Part shown: piece by piece, positions 43,367 through 52,900 of the stretch
How positions within the stretch are numbered: position 1 is the stretch's first letter
Layout of the letters: each line of letters opens with the position of its first letter
DNA from: Arthrobacter sp. UNC362MFTsu5.1
GTDB lineage: Bacteria > Actinomycetota > Actinomycetes > Actinomycetales > Micrococcaceae
Length of the DNA: 64,000 nt
NCBI RefSeq assembly: GCF_000685965.1
Contig: NZ_JMLE01000003.1
Span: 62,001-126,000, forward strand
Direction: 5' to 3'
Position numbers and translations under genes: made by a program
The notes under the pieces: generated by a model
The model's database searches: none
Told to the model about the DNA's origin: nothing
What the model saw: the letters and a program-made list of their open reading frames with translations, nothing else

Positions 43367-44866
43367 ATGGAAAGCACAGCTGTTGCGGCGACGTTGGAGG
43401 CCATGGCGGCCTCCTTTGTTGCGCTGGCTGCCTGTGCCGGTCGCGTGGACGGAAACGCTGCCGGGAACGTGGCCCCGGCCGGGGCTGACCCGCTCCAGGA
43501 CGAGGCGGACGCGTGCCTGGACGGCCTGGCTGAGGTGGGTGGCCTGGAGGCCATGATGGCCGCGCTGAAGGTGCATTTTGCCGCCGGATACGTCCACGCT
43601 GCCGCGGCCTTGGCGGCCCCGGCCGGTTCCCCGCAGGAGTGCACCGCCCGGGAAATGGCGGTGACAGCAGAGGTGGCCTGTGTCCTGACGGTGAGTGAAC
43701 GGTCGGCCGCCGCGCTCCTGGCGGATTCAGCCACCCTGACCGAGGGCTTGCCGCTGACGCTCGCTGCGCTGGGGGCAGGGACCATTTCATGGCAGCACGC
43801 GCGGGTGATGTGCGATGAAACATCCGGCCTGGACCCCGCCGCCGCTGCTGCCCTCGAGGCTCACTTCCTGGACCCCGCAGCCCCGTTTGCTGCGCGTGGC
43901 TGCCCGGCCGGTGAGCTGGTGCCGGGCAGGTTCCGGGCCAAGGCGCGCAGCTGGCGTGAACGGCACCATCCTGTGAGCATCGAAGCCCGCCACCGCAAGG
44001 GTGCGAAGGAGCGCCGGCTGGAACTTGTCCCGGACCGGGACGGCATGGCCTGGCTCTCCGCCTACGTGGCCGCCGATGTGGCGGCGGGTGTCTGGTCCCG
44101 TGCCACGGACGCGGCGCGCGCCCTGCAGGGCCCGGCCGAAGCCCGGACCCTGACCCAGCTCCGTGCCGACGTCGCCACATCCTGGCTGCTAGCAGGGATA
44201 GCGGAAGGAACCCCGTCCCCGCGGGCGCAGGTCCTGGTCACCGTTCCGGTGTTCTCGCTTCTCGGGGTAGCGACCGAACCGGCCACCCTGGACGGGTATG
44301 GTCCCATACCTGCCAGCATGGCCCGCCGGCTTGTCGCGGACGGCGCCACATCGTTGATGCGCGTCCTGACAGACCCGCGCAGCGGAGCGCCGCTGGAAAT
44401 AGGGCGCACCAGCTACCCGGTTCCGAAAGCGATGCGCCAGTGGTTGCGGCTTCGGGATGGCCGCTGTCCTTTCCCCGGCTGCAACAACCACTCACTGGAC
44501 AACGAAGCGGACCACCTCCTGGCGTGGTCGGACGGAGGCGGCACCGGAATCTCAAACCTTGGCCAGCCATGCCGCAAACACCACCGCCTGAAACACAGCT
44601 CACGCTGGAAACCCGTTGGCGCCACCAAGGATCAGCGGCCCGGCTGGATCTCACCTTCGGGACGCGCATATCCCAGCGAACAACAGGACTGGGAACCACC
44701 ACACTGGCCCGACCACCCCGGCATCGCGGGCGAAGATGGCGAAGATCCGGAGTGGGAACCGCCCACAGGGCCGGACGGACTTGCCGGTGCCGCCGGTCCC
44801 GGCGAGACGGGGCCACCATTACCGGTGGATCCCTTCCCTGACTGGGAGCTATTCATCGCGGCCTAG
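43367..44866 (+). CDS. DUF222 and HNH endonuclease domain protein (13E12 type)
   Basis: A 499-residue protein of the actinobacterial DUF222-HNH family. Residues about 1-360 form the DUF222 part, with SWQHARVMCDETSGLD and the conserved RRLVADGATSLMRVLTDP. The HNH nuclease-like end reads LRDGRCPFPGCNN, NEADHLLAWSDGGGT and LGQPCRKHHRLKH, giving paired Cys and the HH metal site. A Pro/Trp-rich tail follows. The family is present in many copies in Arthrobacter and mycobacteria, and its role is unknown. The ATG at 43367 is preferred; a GTG six bases earlier is possible. Confidence 0.88.
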   Translation: MESTAVAATLEAMAASFVALAACAGRVDGNAAGNVAPAGADPLQDEADACLDGLAEVGGLEAMMAALKVHFAAGYVHAAAALAAPAGSPQECTAREMAVTAEVACVLTVSERSAAALLADSATLTEGLPLTLAALGAGTISWQHARVMCDETSGLDPAAAAALEAHFLDPAAPFAARGCPAGELVPGRFRAKARSWRERHHPVSIEARHRKGAKERRLELVPDRDGMAWLSAYVAADVAAGVWSRATDAARALQGPAEARTLTQLRADVATSWLLAGIAEGTPSPRAQVLVTVPVFSLLGVATEPATLDGYGPIPASMARRLVADGATSLMRVLTDPRSGAPLEIGRTSYPVPKAMRQWLRLRDGRCPFPGCNNHSLDNEADHLLAWSDGGGTGISNLGQPCRKHHRLKHSSRWKPVGATKDQRPGWISPSGRAYPSEQQDWEPPHWPDHPGIAGEDGEDPEWEPPTGPDGLAGAAGPGETGPPLPVDPFPDWELFIAA

Positions 44867-44963
44867 GATCGATGCCTGTCCTGCCTGCCCCGGCCGCCTC
44901 GACTGCGGCGGCCACCCAAGGCGCCGCCGCGCCTGGCTGCGTTCCCGATCCGGGGCGGTCCGC

Positions 44964-45224
44964 CTAGGACTCGACGAGAACCAGGATTGTTTCCGGACGG
45001 ACGCCGTCGAATTTCATTGCGTCGGCTGTCGTTTCGGACTCCATGATTCGCTGGAATGTTTCCATGTCCGGGACCTGGACGATCAGGCCCACACGCTGGC
45101 TCTTCGCCGGGTCGCTGAACGTTCGAACCGTGATGCCCAGCGGCCCGAATACTTCTTCTCGCTTTGGTGAGCTGAGCCAGTGCTCAACATCGTCGACCTC
45201 GTGGAAGACCAATAGAGTTGGCAT
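44964..45224 (-). CDS. Conserved-looking small protein (86 aa), possible dimeric alpha/beta barrel
   Basis: An 86-residue protein starting MPTLLVFHEVDDVEHWLSSP and ending MKFDGVRPETILVLVES. A GGAGG site lies five bases before the ATG. The alternating strands and helices (RVGLIVQVPDMETFQRIMES) fit a small ferredoxin-like fold as in the dimeric alpha/beta-barrel proteins, but no specific family was recognised. The gene is divergent from the GPP34 gene. Confidence 0.65.
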   Translation of the reverse strand: MPTLLVFHEVDDVEHWLSSPKREEVFGPLGITVRTFSDPAKSQRVGLIVQVPDMETFQRIMESETTADAMKFDGVRPETILVLVES

Positions 45225-45374
45225 CGTTGCCTCCGCTTTCTGGGTTTGTGCCAGGAGCCGGGCTGGATAGGGGCCGCATGGGACATCCTGATCATCGTGA
45301 ACGTACCACGGCGTCGAATGCGGCGGTAGCAATTCCTCATTGTGGTGGCTGCCCAACAGGGCCACCATGATGCT

Positions 45375-46172
45375 ATGGATGCTGAAACACCAAAAGCGGT
45401 GGAACTGAGCCTTCCCCAGGCCTTCCTGCTTCTAGCTACAAACGACAAAGACGGCAAACCTGAAGTGCCCGTGTTCGCGCTCAGAACCACTACGGCAGGG
45501 GCAATATTGGCCGAGCTGGCCCTGCTCGGTGCGATCGAACTGCAGGGGAAGCACATCAGGGCTACAGACGCCGCCCCCAGGACGGACTTCCTGCAGGAGC
45601 TGGAACTCATCCGCGGCAAGTCCCGGCCCCACACTCCCAAGGCGTGGGTCGCCATACTGGAGGGCCGGGCCGAAGTGCGGCGCATCTATGAGGGGATGGC
45701 GTCGCGGGGCATCGTGGAACATGTCGGCGAAAAGCATCTGGGCCGCTTCCGGGCCGTGCGGTACCCCGAGAAGGACCACGCACCGGAGGAAGCGCTGCTG
45801 AAAAAGATCCAGGCCACCCTCACCGGTGCATTGTCCGACCCCGAGGCGTCTGCGTCCAAAGTGACCGACGCTGAAGCCGAAGCGGTTGATACCGCGGCAT
45901 CGGACTCGGCGGCAGGGGACTCGGGCACCGCCCAGGCCAAGGCGCCCGGTGCCGCGGAACCCGCTCCTGCGAAGCCTGGTGCCCAGGCGCCCGATGCCAG
46001 GATCACAGCACTGATCGCACTGCTTCAGGCGGCCGGACTGTTCGGGAAGCTCTTCCCGGAGGCTGACGGAAGCCGGGCAAACGAGCTGGCGAGGAGCTAT
46101 TGGCCGTCCCGTGCGGTGGAGGACGAACTTCGCCTGATCAGGTTGGCGGAGGAAGAGGCTGCAACCTTGTGA
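45375..46172 (+). CDS. GPP34/GOLPH3 family protein
   Basis: A 265-residue protein whose N-terminal part matches the GPP34 fold: LSLPQAFLLLATNDKDGKPE, ILAELALLGAIELQGKHIRAT, and GIVEHVGEKHLGRFRAVRYPEKD. Relatives bind phosphoinositides in eukaryotes; bacterial members have no settled role. Residues about 165-210 are a low-complexity Ala/Asp/Pro linker, followed by a helical end (ITALIALLQAAGLFGKLFPE). The start codon lacks a good ribosome site. The gene ends before a dispersed hairpin. Confidence 0.8.
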   Translation: MDAETPKAVELSLPQAFLLLATNDKDGKPEVPVFALRTTTAGAILAELALLGAIELQGKHIRATDAAPRTDFLQELELIRGKSRPHTPKAWVAILEGRAEVRRIYEGMASRGIVEHVGEKHLGRFRAVRYPEKDHAPEEALLKKIQATLTGALSDPEASASKVTDAEAEAVDTAASDSAAGDSGTAQAKAPGAAEPAPAKPGAQAPDARITALIALLQAAGLFGKLFPEADGSRANELARSYWPSRAVEDELRLIRLAEEEAATL

Positions 46173-46197
46173 TGCCGGGAACGGCTCCGACGGTTGA

Positions 46198-46229
46198 CGT
46201 TCGACGGCGGGAGGTCCCGCCGTCGAACG
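46198..46229. repeat. Dispersed GC-rich hairpin, copy D
   Basis: CGTTCGACGGCGGGA pairs with TCCCGCCGTCGAACG over 15 bp with loop GG. It separates the convergent GPP34 and HAD genes. The core GACGGCGGGA is the same as in the other copies; the outer arm differs but is still self-complementary. Confidence 0.8.
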
Positions 46230-46271
46230 CTAGAACGTTGCTTGTTCGTGCTCTGGCCCCTACCCGCCGGA

Positions 46272-47120
46272 TCAGATGAGGCCGAGCTCCGCGAAGGCCG
46301 CAACGAGCCCTTCCTGCCGGGGAGGAGCGGCCGTCAGGTCGGCGAGTGCCACCAGCTCCGGGAGCGATCCTTCGATGGCGATGCCGATTCCTGCGAAGGC
46401 GATCATCTCCAGATCGTTCGCGCCGTCGCCGGCCGCAATCGTGTCTTCGCGGGCGATGCCCAGATGGGCAATGACGGCCGCGACGCCGTCGGCCTTGCTG
46501 ATCCCGCGCTGGTACAGTTCCCCCGCGTGCCGGCCCTCGTCAGCCACCGAATTCGCGACCACGGCAATGGCCCCGCCAATTTCCCCGACCAGGTCCTCCA
46601 TGGCCACGGGGGAGTCAAACACGGACACCTTGGAGAACTGCACGTCGGCCCCATTCGAGGTGGGGCGCACCGCGCGGAGGATGTCGGACGACCCTACCGG
46701 GCCTCCGGGTGCCTGCTCGAAATGGGCGTCAAGAATCACCCGCAACCGCTCCAGCGCAGCGGGTGGCACGTGCAGCGCCTCCTGGGCTTCCAGGATGTAG
46801 ACGGCGTCGTGCGCGTCGAGCGCCCGGACCGTCCTGGCCGCAAGGTTGGCCGGGAACCGCCGGTCCATCAGCACCGTCCCGGCCACCTCGGCGTAGGCGC
46901 CGGCACTGGCCACGAGGCCGTCGAAACCCGCGGCGAGAATGCTTTTGGGCAACATTGAGACCGGGCGTCCGGTGCATAGGAAGACCCGGTGTCCTGCCTT
47001 CCGCGCGGCCTGGACCGCGCGCATGTGGCCCTCGGGGACGACGCCGTAGTCCGCGTAGGTGCCGTCCACGTCAAGGAAGACGGCCCGGACAGTTCCAGCG
47101 GTACTCGGCGTTGTGCTCAT
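46272..47120 (-). CDS. HAD superfamily hydrolase (Cof type)
   Basis: A 282-residue phosphatase. Motif I is FLDVDGTYADYG, motif II is FLCTGRP, the lysine is in GISKADGVAAVI, and motifs III/IV are GDGANDLEMIAFAGIGIAI. The cap between them is that of Cof-type sugar or nucleotide phosphatases. Motif I has Tyr (GTYAD) where many Cof proteins have Leu. The substrate is unknown; the gene stands alone between two dispersed hairpins. Confidence 0.88.
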   Translation of the reverse strand: MSTTPSTAGTVRAVFLDVDGTYADYGVVPEGHMRAVQAARKAGHRVFLCTGRPVSMLPKSILAAGFDGLVASAGAYAEVAGTVLMDRRFPANLAARTVRALDAHDAVYILEAQEALHVPPAALERLRVILDAHFEQAPGGPVGSSDILRAVRPTSNGADVQFSKVSVFDSPVAMEDLVGEIGGAIAVVANSVADEGRHAGELYQRGISKADGVAAVIAHLGIAREDTIAAGDGANDLEMIAFAGIGIAIEGSLPELVALADLTAAPPRQEGLVAAFAELGLI

Positions 47121-47237
47121 GATCCCGGATCATACCCATGCGCAACATCCCGAGCTAACCGGCGCCCGGCTGCCGCAGCGACTCAGTCCAACTATTCCGC
47201 GCTCGACGCCGCAGGGGAGCGGTACGAAACTGAAACG

Positions 47238-47265
47238 GTCGACGGCGGGACTTCCCGCCGTCGAC
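47238..47265. repeat. Dispersed GC-rich hairpin, copy E
   Basis: GTCGACGGCGGGA pairs with TCCCGCCGTCGAC over 13 bp with loop CT. It lies between the HAD gene (upstream side) and the 3' end of the HsdR-N gene unit. Confidence 0.8.
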
Positions 47266-47311
47266 TGCCGCTTCCTGCTCTGGGGTTCAGGGCATTTGAT
47301 CTAAACGGAGC

Positions 47312-47413
47312 CTACAAACGGTCCGGATAACCGCCAGGCCACTTCTTCCAGGGCGTCGGCACGGCCGCGATGGCGGTCAGGAGGAGATCCAGGTCGGAGG
47401 CGGCGGCACTCAC
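47312..47413 (-). pseudogene. 33-codon frame coupled to HsdR-N gene, N-terminal remnant
   Basis: A GTG overlapping the upstream stop (GTGA) opens a frame of 33 residues: start SAAASDLDLLLTAIAAV, then PTPWKKWPGGYPDRL and a stop. The PW-x-x-WPGG-(W/Y)-P pattern resembles the start of larger actinobacterial proteins that continue with an IEAALIDAVFS-like stretch (from memory). The frame stops there, so it is probably the truncated head of such a gene, once co-translated with the nuclease gene. Confidence 0.5.
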
Positions 47414-48501
47414 AGGTAGCTCTTGACGCTCGCGCGCAGGGCCTCTGTGTGCTCATAGATCTCTTCCAGCGAGCCGATGGGCACCCGAGTCTCTTCCTTG
47501 TTGTCGTCGAAGATTCCGATGTACTTCTGGGTGCGGTTGAAGTGCAAGCGCGCGATTGGCTTGCGGTTGTTGTCGTCTAGCAGCACCGCAAAATACGACT
47601 TGGCGTCCCTCTGTACTACGCGAGCCGGCTTCACTTCGCTGCAGACGATGGCCCGGACAATCTGGTAACCCTCGATTTCCTCGAGCGTCGTTTCCAGCCC
47701 GTCCGCCTCGGCCAGGTCTGCTTCGGCCACAGGTGCACTGGTTACACTGGCGGCGGCGGCAGGGTCGTCATTCTGGGGGAAGCCCGGGGCGCCGAGGGCT
47801 TTCTTCAGACGCTCGTTCACTTGGTCGTTCAGGAACTGCTTGGACGCTTTAGCTACCAAAGCGGTGAACTGCTCACGCACTTTCTGCGTATAAGGGCCCG
47901 GATATACGCGGCCCGTGAGGAACTTGACCCATTCGTCTTCCGGTTCCTTAAACTGTGCCGCGAGTGTCCTTTTGAGTTCGCCGATGTATTTCAGTTCGCC
48001 AGCGGCGCTGATGATCGAATCGAGATCAAAGATGTCTTTGGATAGTTTCTGAAGTTCCGGAATGAGCGACTCGTCGATATCGTTCAAATCGAGTACCAGG
48101 AACGGCTTGGCGTCCATGCGGTTCGGCGCATCGAGGTCAGTGAAGAACTGGTATACCTCGCCGTTAGTGAGGATTGCGATCCTGGCGTTAGTGACGGCAA
48201 AGTACCGGAACAGCTGCGATGCGTGTTCGATCTTGACCGGCTCCGTGGACTTCTTGCACTCGATCAGGATCTGCACTTCGCCGTCTTTGACGATCGCGTA
48301 GTCGATCTTTTCGCCCTTCTTAAGTCCGACATCCGCGATGAACTCCGGAACGACTTCCATGGGATTGAAGACGTCGTAGCCAAGAATTGTGGAAATGAAG
48401 GGCATCACAAAGGCATTCTTTGTTGCTTCTTCCGTTTGGATCACACCCCGCTGCTGGCGCACCTTTGCTGCCAACGCTGAAAGCTTTTCTGCAAACTCCA
48501 A
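47410..48501 (-). CDS. Solitary HsdR N-terminal-type nuclease domain protein
   Basis: A 363-residue protein with the type I restriction HSDR_N-like PD-(D/E)xK nuclease fold: TEEATKNAFVMPFISTILGYDVF, KIDYAIVKDGEVQILIECKKS (catalytic Asp and E-x-K) and IEHASQLFRYFAVTNARIAILTNG. No helicase or methylase lies nearby. The C-terminal part contains a second alpha/beta region (YFAVLLDDNNRKPIARLHFNRTQKYIGIFD). The TTG start is chosen because AGGGGG lies four bases upstream; the upstream His-rich frame is non-coding. It may be a stand-alone defence nuclease. Confidence 0.8.
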   Translation of the reverse strand: MEFAEKLSALAAKVRQQRGVIQTEEATKNAFVMPFISTILGYDVFNPMEVVPEFIADVGLKKGEKIDYAIVKDGEVQILIECKKSTEPVKIEHASQLFRYFAVTNARIAILTNGEVYQFFTDLDAPNRMDAKPFLVLDLNDIDESLIPELQKLSKDIFDLDSIISAAGELKYIGELKRTLAAQFKEPEDEWVKFLTGRVYPGPYTQKVREQFTALVAKASKQFLNDQVNERLKKALGAPGFPQNDDPAAAASVTSAPVAEADLAEADGLETTLEEIEGYQIVRAIVCSEVKPARVVQRDAKSYFAVLLDDNNRKPIARLHFNRTQKYIGIFDDNKEETRVPIGSLEEIYEHTEALRASVKSYL

Positions 48502-48737
48502 TTGTCCCCCTAAGAAATGATGGTGGTGCAACGGTAGCGCAGCGCCGCGACAATTTGAGGAAGTCGCGGAATCTAGATGTCCCTAGTCCTGAATCACTCC
48601 TGATTGGCGGCCTCGATGTCTGCCTCGAGCAAGGAAAGCTGGTTGGGTTCCAGCGTCACGGGGGGCACACGCAGAATTTTATTCCTGAAGGGCCGATATT
48701 GATTTCCACCACGGGGCCAGTCTTTGTTTGACCGAAA

Positions 48738-49637
48738 TCAGGTGACTGTGAGCCGGACGGGTTCGAGTCCCGCGGCGCGCAGGATGGGCAGTGCGCGCGT
48801 GATCCCCGACGCGGTTCCGCCGTTTGGGTGGTTGGCGTGCGCGATGATGACGTCGCCAGGTTTCGCGGCGGACACCTCGCGGAGAACTACGGGCATGGGG
48901 TAGGTGGCGCCGCCGTCGCCGTTGATGCTGAAGGACACCGGGACCAGGCCGAGTTCCCGGACAATGGCCACGGCAACATCGTCGAAGTAGGCGGTGCCGG
49001 GCCGGAAATACCGGGGAGCGGTGCCGGTGAGGCGGTGCAGGGCCTCCTGGTTGAGCATTATCTCGTCGTAAACTTCCGCCGGGCTGGACGTGCCAGGAAC
49101 TCCGTATGCGGCGCGTCCGGAAACAGACAGTGGAACATGCCGCGTGCCGTGGTTTCCGATTTCGAACAGCGGATCTTCTGCCAACGACTTCGCGGTTCCA
49201 GGGTTGGCTTGGATCCATCGGGAGTTGAGGAAGAACGTTGCCGGTGTCCGGGTGTGCCTGAGCACATCAATGAGGGCCTGGTCCACGCCGTTTCCGCCGG
49301 GTCCTCCGCAGCAGTCAAACGTCAGGGCCACGCCTTGGGCACCGGCGGCGAGCCTCGTCGCCGTTCCGGGGAGTTGGAGCCCCCAGGAGTTCGGCGGCCG
49401 GCCCGCGAACGAGGAAACAATACTGTCTCTTCCCGGAGGCACGGGGGCGGGCGCCTGGGCTGCCGCAGTAACAACGGGAGTAGGCGGAGCCGCCACAGCG
49501 TTGGCTGCCACCTCGTCGGCTGTTCCGGCCTCGGGGGTGTTGGCAGCGCAGCCCGCAAGCGAAATGGCAGCCGCCGTCAGCAGGAACGCGCGACGGCTGG
49601 TCAGAAATTTGCGGTGGCGCGGGCCATCTGCAGGCAT
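48738..49637 (-). CDS. Polysaccharide deacetylase family lipoprotein
   Basis: A 299-residue exported protein. The ATG at 49637 has AGAGGG eight bases upstream. The N-terminus combines twin Arg (TSRRAFLL) with a lipobox (SLAGC), followed by an Ala/Pro linker. The NodB-like domain has motif 1 VALTFDCCGGPGG, motif 2 GNHGTRH and motif 3 YFRPGTAYFDD. In motif 1 the usual second Asp of TFDD is Cys, a known variant in some subfamilies that could alter metal binding. It probably acts on cell-wall or exopolysaccharide outside the membrane. Confidence 0.85.
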   Translation of the reverse strand: MPADGPRHRKFLTSRRAFLLTAAAISLAGCAANTPEAGTADEVAANAVAAPPTPVVTAAAQAPAPVPPGRDSIVSSFAGRPPNSWGLQLPGTATRLAAGAQGVALTFDCCGGPGGNGVDQALIDVLRHTRTPATFFLNSRWIQANPGTAKSLAEDPLFEIGNHGTRHVPLSVSGRAAYGVPGTSSPAEVYDEIMLNQEALHRLTGTAPRYFRPGTAYFDDVAVAIVRELGLVPVSFSINGDGGATYPMPVVLREVSAAKPGDVIIAHANHPNGGTASGITRALPILRAAGLEPVRLTVT

Positions 49638-49745
49638 GCCGGGGTCCCTCTGTTCTTCCTGGCGGCGGGTGCCAGCAGCTTGGTGTTGGCACCCCGAACC
49701 ATAACAGCCGATAACGAACAACGAGGAAGCGCCGCTTAACACAAA

Positions 49746-49777
49746 CGGACGACGGCGGGAAGTCCCGCCGTCGGCCG
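49746..49777. repeat. Dispersed GC-rich hairpin, copy F
   Basis: CGGACGACGGCGGGA pairs with TCCCGCCGTCGGCCG (one mismatch, loop AG). Unlike the other copies it stands between two divergent genes (deacetylase and GT5-GH57 operon), so it cannot be an ordinary terminator of either. Confidence 0.75.
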
Positions 49778-49840
49778 TTGTGCGTGGAGCCCAAAGGCCC
49801 GTCAGCCCGCAATCCCGCCCACTCTCAACAGACAGCGCTT

Positions 49841-49881
49841 TCATGAAGATTCCTTCATGATCTCTTCATGTGCGCCTCATG
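49841..49881. promoter_or_regulatory. TCATG direct repeats upstream of the GT5-GH57 operon
   Basis: TCATG occurs at 49841, 49855, 49866 and 49877; the last three are exactly 11 bp apart, two of them as CTTCATG. One helical turn spacing of direct repeats is typical of OmpR/PhoB-type response regulators. The first copy is inside an 8-bp palindrome TTCATGAA. They lie 70-110 bp before the start of the first gene. The regulator is unknown. Confidence 0.5.
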
Positions 49882-49952
49882 GTTCTCGGCCAAGCTGAAG
49901 AAACGAAGCGGCTGGCGCCGGAAAAGCCTAAGTGGGAACACAGGGGGTGGGC

Positions 49953-52900
49953 ATGGAAGGACAAAGCCCGTCCGCGGACCGTCCCTGGCAGGTCCGCCGG
50001 GCGCCATTGAACCCTGCCCCGACGGTGTCCGCCGGCATCCCGGCACAACGGCCGCAGCGGATCCTTTTTGCCAGCGCGGAAGCGTACCCGTTCGTGAAGG
50101 TGGGCGGGCTGGCCGACGTCAGCATTGCGCTGCCGAAGAGGCTGGCTGAACTGGGCTTCGACGTCCGCCTGGTGATTCCGGCGTACCGGGGGATCGGCGG
50201 AACGCCTGTACTGACGTTCGACGTCCCGCTCGGTCCGGTGGCCGAGCGTGTGGTGGTGCGGCGGCTGCCGCCGCTCCGTGGAGTGGAGGTCTTCACCATC
50301 GGCCTGCCCGGATGGTTCGACCGGGAGGTCCCCTACAGCTACCAGGACGACGACGTCATGCCGTTCGTCCTGTTCTCCAAGGCAATCGCAACTCTCGCGG
50401 CGCAGGACGCCTGGCGTCCCGACATCATCCACTGCAACGACTGGCACTGCGGGCTGGTTGCCCAGGAAGCCCGGCAGGGACCCCACCGGCCCGCCCTGGA
50501 CCGCACCGGCATTATCTTCACGATCCACAACATCGCCTACCAGGGGCCGGTGGGGGCCGCCACCGACCAGCTGATCGGGCTGCCGCCGGCAGGAAGCCTG
50601 CTGGAGCGGGGCGTCACCTTCGCAGACCAGGTCAACACCGTCAGTCCCCGCTACATGCAGGAGATCCTCACCCCGGCGCAGGGCGCAGGCATGGACCAGC
50701 TGCTGCGCACCCGCGGAGACACCGCACGGGGCATCCTCAACGGCGTCGACTACGAGGAGTTCAGCCCCGAACGGGACCCCTGGATCGACACCCGCTACAA
50801 CGGCTCGTTCGTCCTCGGCAAGCGCGCGAACAAGGAAGTCCTGCAGCGGATCAGCAACCTGGAGGACGCGCCGGACCGGCCGCTCTTCGGCATGGTGGCC
50901 CGGCTGGTGTCGCAGAAGGGCGTGGGCCTGCTGTCCTCGGCCCTGGACCAGTTCGTGGACCGCGGAGCCCAAGTGGTAGTGATGGGCGAGGGGGCGCCCC
51001 GGTATCAACGGGAGCTCCATGCCGCGGCGCGCCGGCTCTCGGGCCACGTGGCGTTCCACCCGACCTCGCAGGAATCCCTGGCCCGGCAGGTCTACGCGGG
51101 CTCGGACCTCTTCCTGGCGCCGTCCGTCTTTGAGCCCTGCGGGCTGACCCCGCTGATCGCCCTGCGCTACGGCACCATTCCGGTGGTCCGCCGGACCGGC
51201 GGGCTCGCGGACACCGTGAAGGACTACACCGAGGACCCTGCCACGGGGCTGGGTTTCGCCTTCGTCCAGCGCCGCGTCGCGTCGATGCTGTCCGCCGTCG
51301 ACAACGCCATAGCCGTCTACCGCCGCAAGCCTGAGTGGCGGCGGCTGCAGACGCGGGCGATGGGGGCGGATTTTTCCTGGCAGGCGCCCGCAAATGAATA
51401 CGTCGCCCTGTACGACGAGGCCGTGCGCTCGCGGCGCGGCGCCGCCGTCGTCGTCCCGGGCAGCGCCACTGTCGTCGGGAACGAAGGCGTCCCAAACGAA
51501 GGCGTCCCAAACGCCGTCCCGGGCGCCGCATCGACCAGGATCCCGCTGCCCCGGCAGCGGCCGCGGCCGGCACCGCTGCCCCTGGCGATCGTCCACCACG
51601 CCAACCAGTTCCTGGTCACCGACGGCTACCAGGACCGGGAAGGCCTGACCTCGCTGGTGAACGGGTACGCGGCGCTGCTGCGGCTGCACGAAAAATACCG
51701 CACGCCGGTCACGCTCCACCTGTCCGGGACTATGGTGGAAGCGGCCGCCTGGCACCACCCCTGGTTCCTCGCCGAGGTCCGCCGGCTGCGCGACGTCGGC
51801 CTTCTCTCGCTGGTGGGTGGAACCTACTCCGAAAACATCCTCACCGCCTTCGACCCGGAGTACAACCGGCGCCAGCTCAAGGAGCTGTTCTGGCTCTACC
51901 GGCAGCACCTGAAGTGTGCCCCGGAGGACCTCGAAATCTGCTGGATCCCCGAACGGGTATGGGACACCAGCCGCCTGGCCGGACTCCTGACCGATCCCAC
52001 GCTGCCCAACGGCGGCTACCGGTACGTCCTCCTCGACGACAGGCTCCTGTATCCCACCGACGGCTCCCACGGGAGCAGTGACAGGGCCGACTTCGACGGC
52101 GCCGATCAGGACAGCCCTCCTCCGGCCGACGCGCTGCGCCCTTACTGCATCGACGGCGGCAGCGGCCTGCAGGTGGTGCCGATGTCCACCCGGCTGCGGT
52201 ATTGGCTTCCGCCGGACGACCGGAGCCACTGGCGCAGCCTGTCCCGCACGGCCGAACTCCCCACGGCTCCCGGCGACGACACGATCCTTGTGTACGCGGA
52301 CGACATGGAGAAGAGTGCGGGCGTGGGCCCGTGGCACCCCAGCGCCCTGGGACGCTACGAGGAATTCCTGCGCTGGCTGGCCACCCAGCCCAACCTCATC
52401 CCCGTTGACCTGCCGTCATGGCTCCGCCAGCGCCGGCGGACCCCCGGCGTCCGCGTCGTGGAGCGCGGCACCTTCGTGGAACTGGCCCAGGACTGGCACG
52501 CGGGAGAGGACTACAGCGGCTGGGACCAGGACACGGCCTGGGCGCCCTACCAGCAGCACCTCGCCCGGGCCCGCCGCGCCGTGGCGGGCGCTGAGAGCGC
52601 GGGCGCGGAACCCCGGCTGACCGCACTGGCCTGGAAACACCTGCTGGCCTCGGGATACGAGACTGCGTGGCACGACACGGACCAGCCGGAGCGGGAGCCG
52701 GCCGCCTGGGCCAAGGCGCTGGCAAGCCACGGGCGCGCCGCCGGCGTGCTGGCTGCCGCGGCCCGGTGGTTCGGCAACCCTGCCCGCGCGCTCGGAGCGG
52801 AACTGGTGGACCTCGACGAGGACGGCGCGGAGGAACTGGTCCTCAGGAGCGAGCACCTGTTCGCGGTGCTGTCCCCGGAGTGCGGCGGCCGCCTGGTCTA

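Noticed and set aside
48420..48731. 103-codon plus-strand frame near the HsdR-N start
   Set aside because: Mostly antisense to the nuclease gene start, no ribosome site and no protein-like pattern.
49866..52337. 823-codon open frame on the minus strand
   Set aside because: Antisense to the GT5-GH57 fusion; no domain, no ribosome site.
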